DNA of 64,000 bases, taken from Scatophagus argus. Lineage: Eukaryota; Chordata; Actinopteri; Scatophagidae. This document shows, in pieces, positions 56,963-64,000 of this stretch (the stretch's first letter is position 1; each line of letters opens with the position of its first letter). The DNA lies in NCBI RefSeq assembly GCF_020382885.2, contig NC_058506.1, forward strand, positions 22,989,818 to 23,053,817, written 5' to 3'. The translations under genes were made by a program, and so were the position numbers. The notes below the pieces were generated by a model. The model made no database searches. It saw only the letters and a program-made list of their open reading frames with translations, and was not told where the DNA came from.

Positions 56963-57294
56963 AGCTGTTACCAGCTTTTCTTAAAATTATTTAAGAACCA
57001 TCTGATAAATTGCAGTGAAATATGGCTCAGATGGATTTTTTTTATTATGCTTCTAATTCATTTATTAGTTAAAATAGATGAGAGATGAATCAGTAGAAGC
57101 ATTAATACACATAAATAGAGTATGAGACACGTATTTAAAAACTGAAAAAATGAACTCGCCATTCAATAGGGGGCGCTAATACTCTACTGTAACAGTGATA
57201 ATAACGACGAAGAAGAAGTGGGAGGATCTGGGACCATTTCCGGGTTAAGAAAACAACTGCAACAGCAAGCCGTTGTTCGCTCGCGGCTAGCGCC

Positions 57295-60200
57295 ATGGCG
57301 GCAGTGCGTAGCTTACGGGTGTCAGTGAAATCAGACAGCGGCTCAGACCGCTCCGAATCGGACTCTGACTCCGAGTCAGACACAGATGTCCGCGAAGCCG
57401 AACCGATGGAGGTGGAGGAGGGAGAGCTGGAGGCCGAGGACGTATCCATTAACCGTTCCCTGAAGGAACTGCTGCCGGTAAGGGTCCGGACAAGGCCTTC
57501 TAAGACAGGGGACTGGCGTGTCTTGTGGCCAGCGGAACGCATGAAGTGTCGGCCTGTGGTAACTTCGACTCCCGGCTCTCTCTCCGGGAACTAGTTGTTT
57601 GCACCGTGGCTGTTAAGGACTTGTTTGCTCTAACACGGACTCGTTTAAATGTAGGATGTGTTTGTGTAGCAGACGGTGTTTGCTGGTTGCTTTCAGTCAC
57701 TTGTTGCTGTAAGTTGCCGTGTCTGTATGGAGGGATCGTGGCACAAGATTTCAGTTAGCAAACTGGACGTTAGATGTTTTTCAGGGGCTGAGGAAGCAGG
57801 CAGCTGAAAATGCGTGAGGATTTCGATACGTTCCCAGTCGAATTATCATTTCGATCGATTCCTAATCAGCGATTTCAGATATTTGTTCAACTTTTACTCT
57901 TTTTACATCTAGTGGTTACATGTCTTAGAATCTTCTCACTAGCAGAACAGAACAGGGCTCTTGAACGGCTTTTCGTTATGCTTTGATTTGCCTTTTGTTT
58001 GGCAGGGACAGTAACAGGTACACTATGTTGCTTGGTCAAATTAGTATTAAAATGTCAGTATATCAAAGTGAGAAACAGACAGCTGGCCTGATGAGCTGGA
58101 ATAAAATTTTGAAATGCAAGCAGACATTAAAACCACTGAAATCCTGAGAAATTTCACTTCTGTTTTGCAGGATACGAGCCGTCGATATGAGAACAAGGCA
58201 GGAGCGTTCATCACTGGGATTGATGTCAATTCAAAGGTACACCAATGCTAACAGACGCAGATGGTCCTCCATCCATTTCACTCCATTACTGCAGTGCAGA
58301 GATTGAAAATTTGTCGGTTAAATCACTTCAGAAGCAATGTAGATCAACTTGACGTTCATGCCAGCCGTCCTGATAATCAACAGAAGAAGAACACACTACA
58401 TCATGGTGTGAGGAGCTGTTTGTCTGCTGCCAGTTTTCTGTAATGTGTCTGATATTGAAGAAGAATCAGCTTTATTGACAGTATATATATCTTTACATAC
58501 ACACACTGAATTGGTCTTCTGCATTTGACCCATCCTTAGTTGAACACACACATGCAACACCCGGCAAATTACACATGCAGTGAAACACACACAGGAGCAG
58601 TGGGCAGCATCAAGCGCCCGGGGAGCATATTGCGGGGTTAAGTGCCTTGCTCAAGGGCATTTTTCACATTAATCACTCCACCACACCATGCCCGTCCGGT
58701 GGAGGAATCGAACCGATGACCCTCCGATCACAAGCCGCTTCTCCAACCTCTAGGCCACCTTCAGGGGCAAGTTGTGGTGTTTTTTTGTGATCCACTTGAT
58801 TCAGAAACATTTGTGTTTAACAGGAACATTCAAAGGGCTTTGCTGAACTGCACAGAAACAAAGATGATAAATTCAGTTTGGTCATCAGCAGAGTCATGTG
58901 ATTATTCCACTTGCTGAATGTGAGTTGGCATATTAATTCCTGACCTCCTGCAGGAAATGTTCCTGAACTTTCCAGGGATTGACTGGCAGTCTGAAAGGGG
59001 CTTCAGAGGCCTCCACATTCAGCTCTGGAATGTCACAAACTGCCAGCACAAACTCTCCGTGATGATGCCGTGAAGAGCTGCAAGTTGAAGTGCTCAATGC
59101 ACAGGAAACAGTGTGATGAAAGTGTGTGTGTAAACGTGTATTTCTGTAGTTGTGAGGACGAAAATCTGTTTCCACAGTCACACTGTGAGGACCCGTCATA
59201 CTTATGGGGACAAAATGCAAGTCCCCACAACATAAATCATTAAATATGAGGATGAAGAGTTGCTTTAAGGTTAGGATTAGATGAGTAATGTTAATTGTTA
59301 TGGTTAGGTAGTGTTTAAGCCTCCAGGAAATGAATGGAAGTCTGTGTGATGTCCCCAAAAGTGATGGAAAGATGACTGTGTGTGTGTGCGTGTTCATCAG
59401 GAGGCGATCGAGAGAAAAGAGAAGCGAGCGAGACGTTTTCACTTCTGTGGGGGGGAGAGCAGTGATCAGAGGAATGTTTTTCTGGATAAAGACATCATGA
59501 AAAAAGGTGAGAGTTCCAACACTCACCTGACCTGCGCATGAGTCAGGTGACTCCGTGTATTTGCTGAACCTGTTGTCTTCTTCTGTGGTGCTCAGCCATC
59601 CCCAAACTCCGCCTGGAGGCGATCCACGTGACGGGCGTGGATGACATGAGCACGCAGGATGTCTTTGGATACTTTAAGGAATACCCTCCAGCACACATTG
59701 AGTGGATCGATGACACATCCTGTGAGTAGAACACATGAATGAAAATTGAACTTCCTGAAACTGATGAGAAGCGATCAGCTGATATGTTTTCAGTTAGCAA
59801 CGTTCTGATTGGTCAGTGGTGTCACAAGATGTGGAACATGATGAGGTTTGAATCGTTTTTGGGCTGAAATAGTGAATGAGTAGAGGACTTCTTGAAGACA
59901 GATGGGAACAAATCTGAACAGTTGGGGGACATGTGGAAAGGCTGAAAGACACAGAAATCATGTAAGCTGGGAGCTAAACTGCACAGCTGGAAAAGTGGGA
60001 AGTCCTCCAGTTAATATGAATGGGATTTAAAAACTTAATAAAACTTATTAGAATTATTGGAACTTATAAGAATTTATTAACAATATGCAATATTTTAAAG
60101 TTTGAATGGAGTTTCTAGCTCAAACTACAAATGAGTGGATAAGAGTTGGAAAAGCACGACCAAGTGATTGGACAGGTGTGATCACCTCAGTGCCTGGTTT

Positions 60201-63137
60201 GTCTGAATGAGGCCTTACAGGTCAGTCACACCCTCTGATGGCTGAACACCACCTGTGTGTTTCCTAGGCAACGTGGTTTGGCTTGATGACAACACATCCA
60301 TCCGAGCCCTTGTCAACAGCAGCCGGATGCCCGACCCGGAGGCTGTTACCACGGAGACAGAGAGCACCAGCCAGCCTGGCAAACAGAGCAAAGGTCAGTC
60401 TGCAGTGCCTTCCATAAGGCGACTGTACACGAACGCTACGAAAGACGCATGGCAGAGGGGATGAGCAGAAACAAACACCAAAATGTCAAAATAACAGGCT
60501 GTGAACATTCAGTTTGTGTCCCCGGGGCACAATGTGGAAAACTGAAGTGTGTTTTGCACCTCACAGGTCATCAGGGTCAACAGTCAGATGATGAGGATGA
60601 AGAAGAGGAGGAAGGTGAGGTGGATGAGGAGGACACGGTGAAGAAGAGCAGTGAGGAGAAAGACAGCCTGGGAGAGGCGGAGCCGAAGAGAAAGGAGGAG
60701 GGCGGCCAGGTAGATTTTACCCAAACAACTCACACTCGGAACTGACGAGGTTTATTGATCAATTCCAATAAGTGATCGATGTCTCTCAGATGGTCGACCT
60801 GTCGGGGGCGGAGAGAGAGTCTCTGCTGAGAAACGACCTGCGACTGGCCATCAAACCCTTCAAAGGAAACAAACTCTTTCTGCGTTTCGCCACACAAGGT
60901 GACACACTGACAGCATTGGCGTCTGTGAAGAGCAGAATGAACGAAAGTCTCATTTCAAATCGCTTTTCTGCCTGTGTGTGTGTATGTGTGTGGGTGGGCA
61001 GATGATAAGAAGGAACTGGGTGCCGCTCGTCGCAGCAGATACTACATGAAGTACGGAAACCCAAACTACGGCGGCATGAAGGGAATCCTCAGCAACTCCT
61101 GGTGAGACTCAAACACTGATGGCAGATTAGTTTACTGTCTTTCACTTTGGTGCCATCTGGTGGTAAAACGTCAGCCATCAACATGATCACCAGTCGGATT
61201 CAGAGTTTTCTATTCGTTTGTCTGTTTGTCGTCCGTCTCCCCAGGAAGAGGAGGTATCACAACAGGCGGATCCAGAGGGACGTCATCAAGAGCAAGAAGC
61301 CTCTGATTGGAGACAGTATGGGACACACGCCTCCGTACACACACCGGCACTCAGGTGAAAACAGCTCAGCACGCCACCAACGAGCAGCTCATAGCATCAG
61401 ACTGATCTGTTGTCAGTTTAGAGAAAGTCAGACAGCAGGTGGAGTGAACAGGGTGTAGCAGCAAGTGGAATACTGACCAAAGGAAGTCATTTCTAAACCC
61501 TGAAGTCGTCCAGCTGACGGTGCTCAGTCTCACTTCTCTTCTTCGCCCTCAGCTGACCTGGTCAACCTGCCCGAGGAGCCCATCAAGGAGGAGGAGGAGG
61601 AGGAGGAGGAGGAGGAGGAGGAAGAGGACTGTGACGAGGACATGGACTCAGACGACAGGGTGGTGGAGTACAGAGAGCGAGGTGAAAAGGGCGGTGGCTC
61701 CCGGTCGCTGGGGGCGGGGCCTCGAACCCTGGCGGAGCGCTCTCCGTCTCCTTGGTCGGAGTCGGATGAGATGGACTACGATCTGGAGCTGAAGATGATT
61801 TCCACGCCATCACCAAAGAAGAGCAAGAAGATGACAATGTACGCCGATGAGCTGGACAGTCACCTGAAGAGCATCCGGTCAGTCTGAAACATAACGCAGA
61901 CATCATGTGGTCTTCTAGTAGACGGCCTGAGATTTGTTGTGCTTTTACTTTGAAAAACACATCAGTATGAAAAGTCTTTCCTGTGAGCAGGAACAGGATC
62001 GGGGGGGCAGCATCACAGAGGCCCAAATCCACATCGCCCTCCAAGGTGACAGATGTCCGTCAGCTGCTGGAGGAGAAAAGACAAGGACTGTCTCAGCATC
62101 GCCAGCACCCCCCTGTGGCCGCCGGGGGAAAGACAGGTGGGTGCTGGAGCTGATTATCAGCAGGTGGGTCTGCTGCAGAGACGATGCCCAAACTTGACTT
62201 TCTCTGCTTATAGATGTTCGACAGCGGCTGGGAAAGAGACGGTACTCTCCAGACAGACGACGCTCCCCTTCCCCCGCCTCCACCAGAGACACGCCTCCAG
62301 CCAGAGAGCCAGTCAGAGACGTGCATCGCAGACTGGGCGTGGCCAGCCAGGACAACAGAGGCCACTTCTCCAACTCATCCAAAGACAGGAAGACGGGTAA
62401 GGATCGGTTCTCCTCTCGGCTTACTGACAATCATCAATCAACATCAGACACAGAAAAACACGCTGGGGATTTGAAGGCACCGCAATAAATGTGGTGTTTA
62501 TGTTTTCATGAGAAAATCCAAATGTCAGGAGTGACAGAGCAGATTTAAGGATTCAAATGCCACATGATCACTTAGGAGCACAGCGAGAAAATTAAAAAAA
62601 ACAAAAAAGACTTATCTAATTCTGGTATATCAGTGGTTGATTAAATGCAGTCAGATGTGAGAGGAAACTGAAAGTCTCTGTTGGCTTTTCCAAGGCTAAC
62701 AAATCAAATTGACGGTCAGTAAAGCGCAGTAATAAACAGATTCATCAGTCGCAGTTTGTTACAGGTGGATCTCAGGCTGCTTGTTTCTTACCCTGTGACC
62801 TCATTTCCTGTTTGCAGGCGGCCTGTGGAGCAGACTCGGGTCTGGAAACGACGACGGCAGTGCAGGACGTCATGAGCGCAGGTCGAGCAGCCGGTCGTCG
62901 GGCCTCTACTCCTCCTCCTCCTCAGGGGGTAACGACGGCAGGAGGAAACGAGGGGATGGAGAGGAGGAAGACGAGGCTGAGGAGGAAGACGACTCTACGC
63001 TGCAGAAGATGTGGGGTGCCATGATCAAGCAGAAACAGGATCGTCTGAGTCACAAGATGAAGAAGAGCCGGCTAGACAACCTACCGTCGCTGCAGATCGA
63101 GATCAGCCGCGACAGCAGCGACGAATCGGACGCCTGA
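57295..63137 (+). CDS. ncbp3: Nuclear cap-binding protein subunit 3
   Basis: Forms an alternative cap-binding complex with NCBP1 and supports mRNA export. Exons: 57295-57477, 58171-58236, 59401-59506, 59596-59721, 60268-60393, 60567-60709, 60790-60898, 61002-61101, 61245-61354, 61553-61877, 61991-62136, 62214-62396, 62818-63137. Phases close to give 680 residues (human 620). The start has a strong context (GCCATGG) and MAAVRSLRVSVK matches the family. Marks are MEVEEGELE, INRSLKELLPDTSRRYENKA, the RRM-like cap-binding region about 119-175 with VDDMSTQDVFGYFKEYPPAH and WIDD at 155-158 (WLDD in human), KKELGAARRSRYYMKYGNPN, GGMKGILSNSWKRRYH, DEMDYDLELKMISTPSPKKS and the C-terminal KKSRLDNLPSLQIEISR. 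Extra length comes from acidic and Arg/Ser-rich stretches, including a poly-Glu run in exon 10. Exons 3 and 8 have GT-rich acceptors. Confidence 0.96.
58455..58762 (-). mobile_element. tRNA-derived SINE in ncbp3 intron 2
   Basis: Nearly full-length relative of the copy at 36820-37086. The minus-strand head (GCCTAGAGGTTGGAGAAGCG) and B box GGTTCGATTCC are at the right end, the core CCTTGAGCAAGG in the middle. Antisense to ncbp3. Confidence 0.8.
61586..61628. repeat. (GAG)n coding repeat in ncbp3 exon 10
   Basis: About fourteen GAG/GAA codons encode a poly-Glu run. Human NCBP3 also has a poly-Glu stretch here, so the run is ancestral and its length is likely variable. Confidence 0.9.
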
Positions 63138-63853
63138 ACCCAAACGACGCACAGATGAAGCTGTGAGCTGATCTGAGGCCAGTGCTGGGCTTTCTTCTAC
63201 TGTTTCATTGTGTGTGCCTGAGGTCCATGGAAGGACCGCCGAAGGGGTCCACCGCGCGTCCTCTGGACACCTGAACACCTCTGTCTCATCGTCCATCCGT
63301 CCATCCATCCTCCTGTGGATTAATATCAAATGTTTCCAGCCAACACAATTGCAACTGAGCATCATGGGAAATCACTGAGCCCAGTTTTCAGAATGCTGTT
63401 CTGCATATCATCAGTAAATCATTCCTGTGGAGTGGACGTGTTGCCCAGTCCTCACATTGTGAGACTTCACCAGGCCTCGGCATCCTCCGCTTGGACCAAC
63501 GCTTTCAGCTGCGATGTCAAACGCAGTGCAGAACTTCATTTGCAAAACATACGTTTTTATGCTTCTTGTGATTTCCAGTCATGTCTTCCCTGTGGATGGT
63601 GAGGGGAAAATGGAGACGGAAAAGACACAAGGGGACACAAACAAATTGTGACTCCACCCAGAGCTCCACCTGTTTCTCCTGGGAGTGTGGGACATTTTCA
63701 AACTTTATTTAATCTGTTTGTCTTTGTGGAAAGAAACTCTGTCATTCTCTTCCTGCTTTACATGATTTGGCTTGTTTTTTTCACTTTTTTTTAAAAGGAA
63801 GCTTTTGAGGGCCCCTCATCAGGGGACATCACTGCTGGTCATGGATTCAGATC

Positions 63854-63859
63854 ATTAAA
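63854..63859 (+). terminator. Candidate poly(A) signal of ncbp3 (ATTAAA)
   Basis: ATTAAA lies about 720 bp after the stop codon. The 3' end may also lie beyond the window. Confidence 0.3.
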
Positions 63860-64000
63860 TCATTGGCTGATGTGATGTGGTCTGCTACACTTCAGTGATC
63901 AGTTTTTATTCATAAAGTTTAACCTGAATGGTTAGCTGTAATCGATAGGTGGTCAGTCAGAAGTTACTACAGTCTGATTGGTGCACACGAAAAGGTCACA

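Larger units (their letters stand above)
54950..57294. promoter_or_regulatory. Divergent intergenic region between pcf11 and ncbp3
   Basis: The two start codons diverge across 2.35 kb. The pcf11 side (about 54950-55400) is GC-richer and promoter-like; 55400-56740 is AT-rich with no gene seen; 56740-56962 is a SINE fragment; 57100-57294 is the presumptive ncbp3 promoter. Confidence 0.5.

Noticed and set aside
58933-59526. 197-residue minus-strand open frame
   Set aside because: It overlaps ncbp3 exon 3 in antisense, lacks recognisable domains and has low-complexity Thr/His runs from GT repeats.

Overview
The window is nuclear DNA of a ray-finned fish, probably an acanthomorph/percomorph teleost. 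Seven vertebrate protein-coding genes are visible as short exons with GT-AG introns. Between them lie abundant (CA/GT)n arrays, tRNA-derived SINEs and L2-like LINE tails of teleost type. There are no bacterial, plasmid or CRISPR features. Exon chains were assembled by hand from splice sites, reading phase and known family sequence; no alignment program was run.

Layout, left to right. Positions 1-3030 are a stim1 intron holding a 1.25 kb GT/GA array and degenerate ACT/AGT repeats. Positions 3031-7571 (+) carry the last six exons of a STIM1-type calcium sensor, cut off by the left window edge. Positions 7572-13160 are 3'UTR and intergenic DNA with LINE remnants, including two L2 3' ends facing each other. 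rcsd1 (CapZIP) spans 13239-18161 (+). After a gene-free gap, guca1c (GCAP3) spans 21884-27128 (+). alg8 lies on the minus strand (35458-29594). It is head-to-head with ccdc90b (36171-41685, +), whose third intron holds a 2.4 kb GGCA/GACA array with higher-order structure. pcf11 (54949-43478, -) is tail-to-tail with ccdc90b. ncbp3 (57295-63137, +) diverges from pcf11.

Six genes are complete at the CDS level: rcsd1 305 aa, guca1c 185 aa, alg8 522 aa, ccdc90b 238 aa, pcf11 1574 aa and ncbp3 680 aa. In each, every exon phase closes. Known roles are store-operated calcium entry (STIM1), actin capping (CapZIP), photoreceptor guanylate cyclase control (GCAP3), the second glucosylation step of N-glycan precursor assembly (ALG8), a mitochondrial inner-membrane coiled-coil protein (CCDC90B), mRNA 3'-end formation and termination (PCF11) and the nuclear mRNA cap complex (NCBP3). 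They do not form one pathway; pcf11 and ncbp3 are neighbours that both act on nuclear mRNA.

I found no novel multi-gene system. The observations most worth checking are: a read-through stim1 exon whose open frame starts at the boundary used by mammalian STIM1L; several acceptors preceded by UG-rich repeats instead of pyrimidines; nested higher-order repeats in the ccdc90b intron; candidate premature poly(A) signals in pcf11 intron 1; and a lysine at a calcium-ligand position of the GCAP3 EF4 loop.
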